Notes: a model not told the origin generated them from the sequence alone. A stretch of 64,000 nt of DNA from Opitutia bacterium (GCA_029252625.1 JAQXBA010000131.1:18776-82775); one strand, 5' to 3'; positions 11,987-21,537 are shown, counted from the first letter of the stretch. A program made the numbers and translations.

Positions 11987-14467
11987 ATGCAAACAAAATT
12001 CTACATCCGGCACAGCTTTGCTTTATTAGTGACCCTGTATGCTTTGATGCTCGCAGGCTGCAATCAGTCAACCGATCTGGATAAAGAAATCGCTGCAGTG
12101 GATGCCGAGTTGGAACAACTCCCGAAGCTACAACCGAATATGCTCTGCCCGACTGTTGGCTTCGGGTCAGCCCTCTCCCCAGATCCAGATCATAGCTCGT
12201 GGCTAGACATCATCCTGCCCGAACCTCGAGAGATCGATACGATCGTGCTCATTCCAACATTGCTCAAAAATACAAATGGGGAATTAGAAACGCTCGGATT
12301 CCCGCCTCGGTTTACGATCGAATCCTGGCTGGAAACAACACCGAGCACCCAACATGCCGAAATCGATGCCAGTGGTTGGCTCTACCAATCGATCGGTCAA
12401 TACGACCCCGTGAAGCATCCCCATGAACTCGTCTGCGAACTGGACTTAAACCAGACGCTGAACGGTTCGGGCTCAGGCGAACTGTCGATTTCACTGTATT
12501 ACGCAAAACAGTTTGAAGCTCAAGATGGCCGCGATCTTCAGAACGCCACAGGGGTCACCCAAGTCGGGCGCAGCAACAGCTACCCATCTTGGGCAGAGCA
12601 ATCCGACGCTACAGGAAAACATGCAGCCTTCAGCATCCACTCACGCTTTGATTTGAGTCCAGTACCAGCGGGTGCGACACTCTTCCTCAGAATCGGCGCC
12701 GAAAAACACGGCAGTGCATCAATTGATAACATCCTAATAAACGCCCCCTTTACCCTGACCAACGGAGATTTCCAATTCCCAAAACTTCAAGCTCAAGCGG
12801 TCATCAACTCCGTCCCGAGATGGTATAGTACGCACAGTAGGCACATCGGCACTAGAATCGGCGGCAACAGCGACACACAGCGGCGCATACTCATCAACCA
12901 CACTCAAGACGACTTCCCCAACCCCGGCGCGAGTCCCGTCGTCTTTTCACTACCGCCCGACACACGCGTCCAAAAACTGCGCATTCATGCGACGCGGCTG
13001 CAACAGGAAAATAGTTGGCGAAGGCGGCAGACAAGCTATACCTTTTCACTCAATGAAGTGCTCCTGTTCGACGGCGACCAAAACATTGCACTTAACACTC
13101 AAGCCGTTTCGTCCGATCACGAAAATTTCCCTCTAATGTTCGACGCGGCTTATGCCGTCGATGGCTATCATTATTTCCCCCCGGTCGACCCCAGGGAAGT
13201 GTCATCGCCGGATCACGAACCCATCGAAGGCGCATCCGAGCTATTGTTTGATCTGGGCCAGAGCTATACCCTCGACGAAGCCCGCTTTTATCCAGTCGAC
13301 CGCTCCCCCCAGTTCTCCCACGTCTATGCCATGGGCATCGGCTTTCCGCGCAGTATTACCCTGCACATCGGCAACCAGCCGGATCGCAAGGCGGCGCACA
13401 CCACGGTGCAGATCACCACCACGCATCAGATGGGAGCTCACCCGCTCATACGGCGCTTTCAGCCGACTTCCGGTCGCTACGTTTGGATCGAGATGAGCGA
13501 AGGCCAGCCCGACCCCCGCACCGGCAATGAGGCGCTTGGATTTTCAGAAATCGAGCTAGTGCAGAACGGAACCAATGTACTCGGCGGCATTCAACCTTTA
13601 CAGACACAAGCCCCTCGCCAGCACTTACAACACCTTACAAATAGGAAAACCTCCAGTGGCACCATTGAGCCGCAGAAGGAATGGTTACTCAAACTACACC
13701 GTCGAGCCTCACTGGAGCGACACAAACAAGCACTGACCCTTCAACAACTGAACCGGGCCGAAAAACAGCGCGGCCTACTTCGCATACTGCAAACCGTCAT
13801 GCTAACATCGCTGCTCGCGGCATTGATCATTACCTTAATCATCCGCAGCCGCCACCGCCACAATATCCGGAAACTGCGCGAGAAAATCGGTGCCAGTCTC
13901 CACGACGAAGTCGGAGCCAACCTATCGAGCATCGCACTCTCCTCGGAAATGCTGACCCACACCAACCAACTCAAAACGCCAGAGGGACGTCAACTAAACG
14001 ACGACATCACCCGCGTCGCCCAGGAAACCGCGACCGAAATCCGACTGCTCTCCCGCTTCCTCGAAAAACAGGGCGTCGAAAGTAACTTGATCGGCCAATT
14101 CCGCCGCGTGGAGCGCCAGATGCTGCCCGGTATACAGACTCGCGCTGACTTCAGCTCACCGGAACAATTCAACGCCCTGACAGCGACCGAAAAGTGGGAA
14201 CTGGTGCTGTTCCTCAAAGAGGCACTGCACAACATTGTCAAACACGCCCACGCCACCCGTGTGAGCATCCGCACCCAAGCGGGGCCCAAACAACTACACC
14301 TAGAAATCTGCGACAACGGCCGAGGCTTGCAAGATGACAACCCGCCACCGATTCACCTAGTGAAACGCGCCAAAAAACTAAACGCCCAGCTCACCTTTGA
14401 CACCCCTGAAACTGGGGGCACCACCATTCAACTAACTATTCCTAAAAAGAGACGCCATAAAAAATGA
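11987..14467 (+). CDS. NarL-family sensor histidine kinase with discoidin-like sensor region
   Basis: An 826-residue membrane kinase that should sense an extracellular ligand, probably a glycan, and phosphorylate the response regulator encoded next. The start at 11987 gives MQTKFYIRHSFALLVTLYALMLAGC, a signal with a lipobox-like LAGC; a longer frame begins at 11939. The large extracytoplasmic part contains DUF642/jelly-roll-like stretches (SASIDNILIN...LTNGDF) and at ~364-529 a discoidin-like domain (NIALNTQAV...FDAAYAVDGY...LLFDLGQSYTLDEARFYPV). One membrane helix (~598-620) is followed by HisKA_3 with phosphoacceptor His639 (GASLHDEVGANLSSIAL) and an HATPase domain (EALHNIVKHA, CDNGRGL). 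The last codons overlap the regulator gene by 4 bp. A cleaved lipid anchor plus a second helix would be an unusual topology. Confidence 0.9.
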   Translation: MQTKFYIRHSFALLVTLYALMLAGCNQSTDLDKEIAAVDAELEQLPKLQPNMLCPTVGFGSALSPDPDHSSWLDIILPEPREIDTIVLIPTLLKNTNGELETLGFPPRFTIESWLETTPSTQHAEIDASGWLYQSIGQYDPVKHPHELVCELDLNQTLNGSGSGELSISLYYAKQFEAQDGRDLQNATGVTQVGRSNSYPSWAEQSDATGKHAAFSIHSRFDLSPVPAGATLFLRIGAEKHGSASIDNILINAPFTLTNGDFQFPKLQAQAVINSVPRWYSTHSRHIGTRIGGNSDTQRRILINHTQDDFPNPGASPVVFSLPPDTRVQKLRIHATRLQQENSWRRRQTSYTFSLNEVLLFDGDQNIALNTQAVSSDHENFPLMFDAAYAVDGYHYFPPVDPREVSSPDHEPIEGASELLFDLGQSYTLDEARFYPVDRSPQFSHVYAMGIGFPRSITLHIGNQPDRKAAHTTVQITTTHQMGAHPLIRRFQPTSGRYVWIEMSEGQPDPRTGNEALGFSEIELVQNGTNVLGGIQPLQTQAPRQHLQHLTNRKTSSGTIEPQKEWLLKLHRRASLERHKQALTLQQLNRAEKQRGLLRILQTVMLTSLLAALIITLIIRSRHRHNIRKLREKIGASLHDEVGANLSSIALSSEMLTHTNQLKTPEGRQLNDDITRVAQETATEIRLLSRFLEKQGVESNLIGQFRRVERQMLPGIQTRADFSSPEQFNALTATEKWELVLFLKEALHNIVKHAHATRVSIRTQAGPKQLHLEICDNGRGLQDDNPPPIHLVKRAKKLNAQLTFDTPETGGTTIQLTIPKKRRHKK

Positions 14468-15099
14468 CTGAGTCCATCCGCATCCACATCATTGAAGACA
14501 ATCGGAACTACCTCAACTCGCTCAAGCAGGCGTTAACGCTACTTGATGGTGTCGAATATTCTAGCGGCTACGGCTCCTTCGAAGCATTTCGAAATGCCGC
14601 CCCAGAAGCACCCGACTGCATCCTACTGGACATCAATCTGCCAGGCATCTCCGGACTCGACGCCCTGCTCGAACTCAAGCAGATGATGCCCACCACCGAA
14701 GTGATCATGCTCACCCAGAACGACGACTACCCGAATGTTCTGACTGCCATCCAGCGCGGAGCCTCTGGTTACATCATCAAAGGCGGAAGTGTGAAAGAAA
14801 TCCACCAAGCGATATTGGACGTGCACCACGGAGCGTCGGTCATCGACCCTCGCCTCTCACGCATCGTGCTCACCACCCTCGCCGGCACCCCATCCGACAC
14901 AAAGGAAAATCCACTCAGCGACCGCGAAGCTGAAGTGCTTAGCGCCATGGCCGACGGGCTCACAAAAAAGGAAGTCGCCAACCTACTCAACCTAAGCTAC
15001 CACACGATTGACCTCTACACTCGTAATATTTACGAAAAACTCAAGTCGCCTAACATCGCCGCAGCCATCGCCACCGCCATACGTAAAGGCCACATCTAA
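14464..15099 (+). CDS. NarL/FixJ-type response regulator
   Basis: A 211-residue regulator, translationally coupled to the kinase (ATGA overlap). The receiver domain (~5-120) has acidic residues Glu11/Asp12, phosphoacceptor Asp56 (CILLDINLPG), a Thr in VIMLTQND and Lys in GYIIKGG. The output domain (~148-208) is a LuxR-type helix-turn-helix (LSDREAEVLSAMADGLTKKE, then VANLLNLSYHTIDLYTRNIY). NarL-family proteins bind short inverted or direct repeats as dimers. The four copies of a TACGTA repeat at -35 boxes of the neighbouring catabolic genes make this protein the best candidate binder; that link is inference. A 35-bp gap separates it from the convergent esterase gene. Confidence 0.93.
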   Translation: MTESIRIHIIEDNRNYLNSLKQALTLLDGVEYSSGYGSFEAFRNAAPEAPDCILLDINLPGISGLDALLELKQMMPTTEVIMLTQNDDYPNVLTAIQRGASGYIIKGGSVKEIHQAILDVHHGASVIDPRLSRIVLTTLAGTPSDTKENPLSDREAEVLSAMADGLTKKEVANLLNLSYHTIDLYTRNIYEKLKSPNIAAAIATAIRKGHI

Positions 15100-15134
15100 G
15101 ACGTAAGCCAGTGCTGCATACGCCTCCCCTCCAC

Positions 15135-16907
15135 TTACTGGTTAAATCCCTTGTGGTTCATAAATTCCCAAATACGCCCCATCCAAGTATAACTGCCTGT
15201 GCCTGGCGCGGCCGTCCGCTGAAAACAATGCCCACGTGTTGCGAGCGTATGTAGATCCGATTGAATGCCCATCCGCCGTAGTTGCTCCCAGGTTTTCACG
15301 GAATTCATTGCTGCATATTGGTCGGCATCGCCATGAATGAACAGCATCGGACTGGTTGCCAGATCGAATGAAAATTCGGGGACAAGTCGCGCGTCATCTT
15401 CGTTGCCCCCCTTCGCATTACCGCCATTGGCTCCGTCGGTGAGCGCGTAAGCTGGATAAATCGCGACCGCCCATTGCGGGTGGCACGGAAGCTTATCGAG
15501 TTCGTCGATTGGCCAATAGGATCGTTGCTTCGAGCTGGTCGCTCCCATCAGCGTTAAGTGTCCGCCAGCAGAGGACCCCATGATACCGATACGATTCGGA
15601 TCGAGCCCTTTGTCTGCGGCCTGACTGCGGACGACTCGTATGGCACGTTGTAAATCCTGCCACGCGGTGGTGTGCTTCTCGAGTCCATCCTTCGGCCGCG
15701 GGGTACGGTATTTCATCGTCACCACCGTCATGCCTTTTTCGTTTAAGTAGCGTCGCGTAGGTGCGACTTCGAATCCGTCCGGATTGTTGCCATTATAGGC
15801 GCCACCTGAATAAATGATCTGAATCGCTTGAGTCGTGCGTTCTTTCGGCAGATGCCATTCGAGATACGGTTGGCACTGATTTGCTTGCACGTTTGGCATC
15901 CGTCCTTCCGGCCAGACGGGTTCTTTATGATAGTCCCCGCGCGCATCGTCGCTGGGATAGCGAGCCATCAAATCGACCTCCTCCGTGAGCCGTCCGTCAA
16001 AATTCATCTGCCGTATGAACTCATCGATTCGATCAAACCAATGATCGTAGGCAGTGCCGTCCTCGCCCTTATTCGGGTTGCCCATAAAGCCATGCCCGCG
16101 ATCTGCAAACAGATGCAGTTCGGCTGGAATTTTCATGCGCCGCAACTGACGATAGATTTGATTGGAACCGTTGGGCGAATAGACATCGCTCCCGCCATGA
16201 AAGAGCGCCATCGGACAGGTCTTGGCATCGAATTGAAAGACGTTGGAAAGTTTTGCGTCGATTGCATCACCATTGCGGCCATTGGGTCCACTCAGACCAT
16301 CGGTAAGGGCATAAGCGGTATAAACCGGCACTGCCCAGTTAATATGACAAGGTAGCTGGTCGAGCGCATCCACTGGTTCGTACGCGGGTGTGAGCGCGCT
16401 GGTGCCGAGCAATACGGTCAGATGGGAGCCCGCAGAAAACCCGAAGGCACCAATCTTCTCTGGATCAAAGCCACGCGCCTCAGCAGCCTGACGCACCAGA
16501 CGCACCGCGCGTTGCCCATCCTCCCAAGCGCTCTGATAAATAGCCAAGCCTTGCGGTCGTGGCGTGCGATACGTGAGACTCACGCATACAAATCCGAGAT
16601 CAGTGAAGCGCTTCGCCGCTCGGTCGATCCACACCCCATCGCAGCAACTCTGATACCCGCCACCCGAAATGAGCAAGATGCAGCCACCGTTTGCCTCTGC
16701 AGGCGGCTCATACCAATCGAGATGCGGCATCGTATGCTCCGCCGCCTGAAACCCCGCGGCCTTCGCCTCCTGAGTCGTTGCCGCAATCTGCTGAGGCTGA
16801 AAATTCGGAATCTGTCCTTCGGGCCACAGTGCAACACGCTCACCCACACATGCCAGAACAGACACCAGCAACCAACCACTCACAACTAATATTTGTTTCA
16901 TCATCAT
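15135..16907 (-). CDS. Secreted tandem alpha/beta-hydrolase (two BD-FAE-like esterase domains)
   Basis: A 590-residue protein made of two homologous esterase units fused head to tail, probably acting on acylated polysaccharides. A signal peptide (MKQILVVSGWLLVSVLACVG) precedes unit 1 (~25-300), with Ser158 (GFSAGSH), Asp241 (HGGSD) and His272 (RGHGF). Unit 2 (~328-590) has Ser446 (GSSAGGH), Asp527 (HGDAD) and His560 (TRGHCF). The shared strings WPEG.(I/M)PN, YRTPRP, LPCH..WAV and YALTDG show internal duplication. Both catalytic triads appear intact. Three consecutive ATG codons (16901-16907) abut an (AAT)5 run, so the start is ambiguous. No TACGTA promoter element lies in front; it converges on the two-component operon. 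Confidence 0.88.
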   Translation of the reverse strand: MMMKQILVVSGWLLVSVLACVGERVALWPEGQIPNFQPQQIAATTQEAKAAGFQAAEHTMPHLDWYEPPAEANGGCILLISGGGYQSCCDGVWIDRAAKRFTDLGFVCVSLTYRTPRPQGLAIYQSAWEDGQRAVRLVRQAAEARGFDPEKIGAFGFSAGSHLTVLLGTSALTPAYEPVDALDQLPCHINWAVPVYTAYALTDGLSGPNGRNGDAIDAKLSNVFQFDAKTCPMALFHGGSDVYSPNGSNQIYRQLRRMKIPAELHLFADRGHGFMGNPNKGEDGTAYDHWFDRIDEFIRQMNFDGRLTEEVDLMARYPSDDARGDYHKEPVWPEGRMPNVQANQCQPYLEWHLPKERTTQAIQIIYSGGAYNGNNPDGFEVAPTRRYLNEKGMTVVTMKYRTPRPKDGLEKHTTAWQDLQRAIRVVRSQAADKGLDPNRIGIMGSSAGGHLTLMGATSSKQRSYWPIDELDKLPCHPQWAVAIYPAYALTDGANGGNAKGGNEDDARLVPEFSFDLATSPMLFIHGDADQYAAMNSVKTWEQLRRMGIQSDLHTLATRGHCFQRTAAPGTGSYTWMGRIWEFMNHKGFNQ

Positions 16908-16922
16908 AATAATAATAATAAT
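16908..16922 (-). repeat. Trinucleotide repeat (AAT)5 abutting the esterase start
   Basis: Five AAT units (ATT on the coding strand) sit directly before three in-frame ATG codons, where a ribosome binding site would be expected. Length change here could alter translation initiation. Confidence 0.8.
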
Positions 16923-17395
16923 AGATCACTGATTATTTGGATATTCTTCGAGCGTCAACACGAGTAACGTTCTATTTAGTAAACTGGGCGCTATTTTCAC
17001 CTTCAAATTTTCCCTCTGTCCACCGCCGAACTGGTGCGGACTGATTTTTCCGGCCAAACCATTTACCCACCGCAGGAAATCGATCCGAGCAGGTGGAACG
17101 CCCTGCTGGAGTGTGGCGGATTTCCACAACCCTTTCTAAAAGCAGATAAGCATTTCCATCGTCATAGGTCTCTTATTGCTCTGATATTGTGTGACCTGCA
17201 AGGGACTTTTACTTGATCATTCTAAATACGTATTTCCCCAGCCTGTTGGTGGAATCATGCACACAAACAACTCTAGGAAAATAACTTCCAGAGGTTTGAT
17301 AAGGGAACTCGTTTTAGCGGATGTTTATATCCGTCGACGCAGTGCGCAGGCTCCAGCAGACTCTCGAAAGCGCTCTCACCCCTGCCTCGTTGCAA
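16923..17395. other. Intergenic stretch, possible decayed gene
   Basis: No intact gene is supported. A 67-codon minus-strand frame at 16926-17129 (ending KVKIAPSLLNRTLLVLTLEE then YPNNQ) has protein-like character but no recognisable family or start. A 12-bp palindrome AAATACGTATTT at 17224-17235 contains one TACGTA half of the island operator. Confidence 0.35.
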
Positions 17396-17400
17396 TAAAA

Positions 17401-17511
<111 letters not shown>

Positions 17512-17610
17512 TTCTTGGAAGAAGTCGCAGAGAATTATAAATTCGCCCCTGCTGTCAACGTGTTTTTAAAGAAATGGCCTAAATCGCGCAAAATAGAAAA
17601 ATCACTCATT

Positions 17611-17638
17611 TTGCCTTCAAAAATTAAATTATTATAAA
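17611..17638 (+). promoter_or_regulatory. Candidate promoter of the cold-shock gene
   Basis: TTGCCT (17611-17616), 16 bp, and TATAAA (17633-17638) lie in A+T-rich DNA about 70 bp before the start, leaving a leader of about 65 nt. Inferred from consensus. Confidence 0.4.
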
Positions 17639-17710
17639 TTTCTGTCGATTTATGTGGCTTTTCTCAAATACAGCCATAAACAAGAATATTTAATTCAGGA
17701 AAATATACAT

Positions 17711-17914
17711 ATGGAAACAGGAATAGTAAAATGGTTCAGCTCTGAAAAGGGTTACGGCTTCATCACGCCAGACAATGGCGGAACGGATCTTTTCGTTCAT
17801 CACTCAGAAATTCAGATGGATGGCTATGCCTCCCTCGACGAAGGCCAAAAGGTTACATTCGAAATCGGCTCAGGACAAAAAGGTCCCTGCGCTACGAATG
17901 TAAATGCTGCTTAA
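17711..17914 (+). CDS. Cold-shock domain protein
   Basis: A 67-residue single CSD protein, the usual length for the family; it binds single-stranded RNA and DNA and acts as an RNA chaperone. The nucleic-acid motifs RNP1 (KGYGFITP) and RNP2 (DLFVHHS) are present, and the N-terminus [18 protein letters not shown] is canonical. An upstream in-frame ATG at 17654 would add 19 residues foreign to the family; an AGGA 11 bp before 17711 supports the short form. A single-gene unit ended by a strong terminator. Confidence 0.95.
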   Translation: METGIVKWFSSEKGYGFITPDNGGTDLFVHHSEIQMDGYASLDEGQKVTFEIGSGQKGPCATNVNAA

Positions 17915-17950
17915 TTTCGATTACATCGACGCTTTAGAGCGTTAATTTCG

Positions 17951-17976
17951 AAAGCGCCTTAACGGGCGCTTTTTTT
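17951..17976 (+). terminator. Terminator of the cold-shock gene
   Basis: An 8-bp stem AAAGCGCC/GGCGCTTT with a 6-base loop followed by seven T. Confidence 0.9.
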
Positions 17977-18203
17977 GTGCCAAGCGCGCGCGGTACAATC
18001 TTAGCTTTAACGGATTCGTCAGTTTAAATTCACGCGGGTGAGCACTATCCATAACGACAACCGCGGTCTATCGCACTGGACCCGGCGCCCACGCAGCAAA
18101 CTGACTCACAATCGGTAATTAATGGTAACTGCCCTCAGTCGCTTAGCCGTTTTGCTTCAAAGCAACAGGACCTAAATGTGTCATCCCAATCGAACGGGCG
18201 CGC

Positions 18204-18770
18204 CTAAGATCTGAGCTTGGCGGTTTTCCGTGGCGCGTTGGCCAGCTTAACAATTCCCCAGATGATGAGGCCAAGCGATGAGATCGCGGCGAGCCCAGCG
18301 AACAAAAATCCCTTTACGATAAGTCCGACGAAGCGGCTAACGCTGAATGGTGAAAACGAAAAGATGCGCGACTCCGCCCCTCCAGTTACATCAATTGTGA
18401 CCTGAACCGCTTTGTTTACTTCGACATAGCCAAGACTCTGACGTGCGCGACCGATCGTACTGAAACTTGCATGCGAATCACTGACGAAATCGAGCGGAAT
18501 ACCGCCCTGCGCACTAATTTTGATGACTAAGTCATCTGGCAACTCGATGGGATTGTGATAAGTTCGACCATCATACATCGTCTGATAATCATGCCACAAA
18601 TAGTAGCGACCAGGCGTATCGACAAATGCCATGGCAACACCTGGCACCTCAAATTCGAGGAGGTCGGAACGATCGCGCAACAGAGTCAATACGATGAGGA
18701 ATGGCACGCAAATTACCCCAATTCCGAAAACGATCGCACCCGCAATAATTTGTTTAGCTCCTGCCTTCAT
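18204..18770 (-). CDS. Membrane protein of unknown function
   Basis: 188 residues not recognised as a named family. It has an N-terminal membrane helix (IIAGAIVFGIGVICVPFLIV), about 110 residues that are probably extracytoplasmic and beta-rich (FEVPGVAMAFVDTPGRYYLW), and a C-terminal helix (~145-175) followed by a basic tail. It starts 8 bp after the stop of uvrB, so it is probably cotranscribed, but nothing ties it to DNA repair. Confidence 0.7.
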   Translation of the reverse strand: MKAGAKQIIAGAIVFGIGVICVPFLIVLTLLRDRSDLLEFEVPGVAMAFVDTPGRYYLWHDYQTMYDGRTYHNPIELPDDLVIKISAQGGIPLDFVSDSHASFSTIGRARQSLGYVEVNKAVQVTIDVTGGAESRIFSFSPFSVSRFVGLIVKGFLFAGLAAISSLGLIIWGIVKLANAPRKTAKLRS

Positions 18771-18778
18771 CTGGATTG

Positions 18779-20842
18779 TTATGAACGCCGCTTCTTTGGT
18801 AGACCTTTGGAATTATAGACGGCTTTCTTGCGCTTATGAACCTTAGTTTTGGCTCCGCCACTGGCGCCGCCACCGTGCTTGCCAGTTTGCAGCGTTTCGA
18901 TTTGGTCACGAAGTATCGCAGCTTTTTCGAATTGAAGTTTTTGTGCAGCTTCGAGCATCTCGGCCTCTAACTCAGCAATGACATGCACCACATCGACGTC
19001 GGCTGATTCCGCCACCAGCAGGTCCTGCGATTCGCTCTCATCGTAACGCTTACCTGGCGTCTGCAGGCCATCATCGATGCTTCGTGTTACCCCCACTGGC
19101 GTAATATCGTGTTCAAGATTGTAAGCCACTTGCTTTTCTCGACGGGCACTGGTTACTTCCAATGTCTGAACAATCGATTTCGTCATGACATCGGCATACA
19201 GAATAACGCGTCCCTTTTCGTGACGCGCGGCCCGACCTGAGGTCTGAATCAGGCTCGTTGCACTGCGTAAAAAACCTTCCTTGTCGGCATCGAGAATCGC
19301 AACCAGCGCAACTTCTGGCAAATCGAGCCCCTCACGCAGGAGATTGACTCCTACCAAGACATCAAACTCTCCTAGTCTCAAGCGACGCAGAATCTCAACC
19401 CGCTCAATTGCATCGATGTCCGAATGCAAATATTCCACATTCAAGCCCGCTTCGCGCAAATAATCACTCAAATCTTCCGACATACGCTTGGTCAAAGTCG
19501 TCGCCAGCGTGCGTTCGCCCTGTTCGGTTGCCTTGCGCACTTCGCCGATAAAATCTTCTACCTGCCCCTTGATCGGACGGATCTCCAGCACTGGATCAAC
19601 CAAGCCCGTCGGGCGAATCACTTGCTCAACAACAACGGAGGAAACTTCTAATTCAAGCGCTGCAGGGGTGGCGGACACATAGATCGTTTGATCAGTGATC
19701 GACTCAAACTCGGCAAAGGTTTGTGGACGATTATCCATCGCCGATGGCAAGCGGAAGCCATACTCAACCAAGCGCTCTTTTCGCGCTCGATCGCCATTAT
19801 ACATCGCACGCAGCTGCGGTAAGGTGGCGTGACTCTCATCAATAAAGAGCAAAAAATCGTCTGGAAAAAAATCGACTAAGCAAAACGGCCGTTCACCTGG
19901 CTTGCGAGCAGAGAGATAACGGGAATAATTCTCAATTCCGGTGCAGAACCCCATCTCCTGTAGTAACTCGATATCGTATTCAGTGCGCATCCGAATACGT
20001 TGTGCCTCTAATAAAAGGTTCTGCGACTCGAACCATGCAATGCGTTCTTCGAGCTCGGCACGTATCTGTGGCACCGCGCCTTCAATCTTGTCCTTAGGTG
20101 TCGCATACTGGGTGGCCGGATACAGATTAAAGTGTTCTAAGGTGCCGCCCGTCGCACCTGTCAATGGGTCGAGCTCCCGTATGCTCTCGACTTCATCACC
20201 CCAAAACTCAACACGAATCGCAGTCTCCATATAAGCAGGGAAAATATCCACGACATCACCACGAACACGGAATTTACCACAGGTAAAAGAGACATCATTA
20301 CGCTCATACAGCACCTCGACCAAACGTTCTAAAAAATCGTCGCGCGAAATCGCCAGTCCCGCACATAGAGGAATCATCATCTCTTTAAAATCTTCGGGCG
20401 AACCAAGACCGTATATACAAGAGACGCTGGCGATCACAATCACATCCTTGCGACTGATCAGCGAGGAGGACGCAGCTATGCGCAGGCGCTCGATTTCCTC
20501 ATTAATCGAAGAGTCCTTCTCGATATAGGTATCTGTTTGCGGAATATAAGCCTCGGGCTGATAGTAGTCATAGAAACTGACAAAATATTCGACCGCATTA
20601 TCTGGGAAAAATGCTTTAAACTCTGAGTATAGCTGCGCCGCCAGTGTCTTGTTGTGCGAAAGAATTAATGCTGGGCGCTGCAACTGCTGGATCATGTTCG
20701 CCATGGTGAATGTCTTCCCTGATCCCGTCACACCCAATAGGGTCTGTCGCTTATTGCCCGCGCGCACGGACTCGACCAAGGCCTTAATAGCCTGCGGTTG
20801 ATCGCCCTGCGGAGAATATTCACTACTGAGTTTGAAATCCAC
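18779..20842 (-). CDS. uvrB: Excinuclease ABC subunit B
   Basis: 687 residues, the usual UvrB length; the damage-verifying helicase of nucleotide excision repair, working with UvrA and UvrC in the cytoplasm. Walker A is at 37-44 (GVTGSGKT). The beta-hairpin region (YYQPEAYIPQTDTYIEKDSS) clamps damaged DNA. Helicase motifs such as LLFIDESHATLPQ, ATTLTKRMSEDL and VGVNLLREGLDLPEV are present. The C-terminal UVR motif (~640-675, AAQKLQFEKAAILRDQIETL) contacts UvrC. A Lys/Arg-rich tail ends the protein. Neither uvrA nor uvrC is nearby. Confidence 0.98.
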   Translation of the reverse strand: MDFKLSSEYSPQGDQPQAIKALVESVRAGNKRQTLLGVTGSGKTFTMANMIQQLQRPALILSHNKTLAAQLYSEFKAFFPDNAVEYFVSFYDYYQPEAYIPQTDTYIEKDSSINEEIERLRIAASSSLISRKDVIVIASVSCIYGLGSPEDFKEMMIPLCAGLAISRDDFLERLVEVLYERNDVSFTCGKFRVRGDVVDIFPAYMETAIRVEFWGDEVESIRELDPLTGATGGTLEHFNLYPATQYATPKDKIEGAVPQIRAELEERIAWFESQNLLLEAQRIRMRTEYDIELLQEMGFCTGIENYSRYLSARKPGERPFCLVDFFPDDFLLFIDESHATLPQLRAMYNGDRARKERLVEYGFRLPSAMDNRPQTFAEFESITDQTIYVSATPAALELEVSSVVVEQVIRPTGLVDPVLEIRPIKGQVEDFIGEVRKATEQGERTLATTLTKRMSEDLSDYLREAGLNVEYLHSDIDAIERVEILRRLRLGEFDVLVGVNLLREGLDLPEVALVAILDADKEGFLRSATSLIQTSGRAARHEKGRVILYADVMTKSIVQTLEVTSARREKQVAYNLEHDITPVGVTRSIDDGLQTPGKRYDESESQDLLVAESADVDVVHVIAELEAEMLEAAQKLQFEKAAILRDQIETLQTGKHGGGASGGAKTKVHKRKKAVYNSKGLPKKRRS

Positions 20843-20943
20843 GAGGCCAGAAAAGCGCAGGAAACCTAAGTGCGCAAGCCGAAGCGCTCAAATGCAGGCA
20901 TTGGCAATCGACAAAGCTGCAGCGCACTCCATAAATCAGTGCT

Positions 20944-21360
20944 GTGAAGCCTAGCAACAAAGCGATTGTATTTTTTGATGGTGACTGCGGCCTATGCAGC
21001 GTCTCTGTTCGTTTCTTAATCAAGCGCGATTGCCACCAGCATTTGTATTTCGCGCCATTGCAAGGGATCACCGCGCAGGCCATACTGCCACCGCAATACC
21101 GAGAATCACTGCGAACCATGGTCTACCAACGTGTGAGTGCCAATGGTCAACCCATGCTGCTGATCCGCTCCGAAGCAGTACTGCTGGCACTGATTGATAC
21201 GCGCAGCAGCTGGCGTCATCTCGCACAGATTGCACGGCTGCTACCTCTGAGCTCGCGCGATTGGGTCTATAGTCGGATTGCCGACAAGCGAAAGATCTTT
21301 TTCAAAGCCGCTGCCTGCAAATTGGCCAGTCAATCAGAACACGCGCGCATTTTGCCATAG
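20944..21360 (+). CDS. DCC-family thiol-disulfide oxidoreductase (DUF393)
   Basis: 138 residues starting at a GTG. The defining motif FFDGDCGLC (residues ~10-18) gives the DCC family its name and holds a CxxC-like cysteine pair; the following VRFLIKRD and FAPLQG are typical of the family. The biochemical role of DCC proteins is little known; a redox function is assumed. It is divergent from uvrB and stands alone. Confidence 0.85.
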   Translation: MKPSNKAIVFFDGDCGLCSVSVRFLIKRDCHQHLYFAPLQGITAQAILPPQYRESLRTMVYQRVSANGQPMLLIRSEAVLLALIDTRSSWRHLAQIARLLPLSSRDWVYSRIADKRKIFFKAAACKLASQSEHARILP

Positions 21361-21479
21361 CGGCTGCGACACTAGACTGCATAGTTAGCGACGCGGTTGA
21401 TTTAAAAAACGAATTGTGCAATGCCATTGAACATACGTCTGGTGCTCTGACAGTTGCGTTGACGGCGGATCAAACTAAA

Positions 21480-21507
21480 CAGGCCCCTCGGATCACCGAA
21501 GAGCCTG
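21480..21507 (-). terminator. Terminator of the antiporter gene
   Basis: The minus strand has CAGGCTCTTCGG pairing imperfectly with CCGAGGGGCCTG around TGAT, followed by TTT, 30 bp after the antiporter stop. Confidence 0.65.
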
Positions 21508-21537
21508 ATAAAATATGCGATTATGTGATCGAGCTAG

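Noticed and set aside
11567..12013. Two short minus-strand frames (80 and 64 codons) between the esterase and the kinase
   Set aside because: They run through the operator repeats and terminator hairpins and have no protein features; the strings YVFTYIA and LRIL come from the operator itself.
16926..17129. 67-codon minus-strand frame with protein-like composition
   Set aside because: No recognised family, no credible start, and an in-frame stop just upstream; kept only as a possible decayed gene in the intergenic entry.
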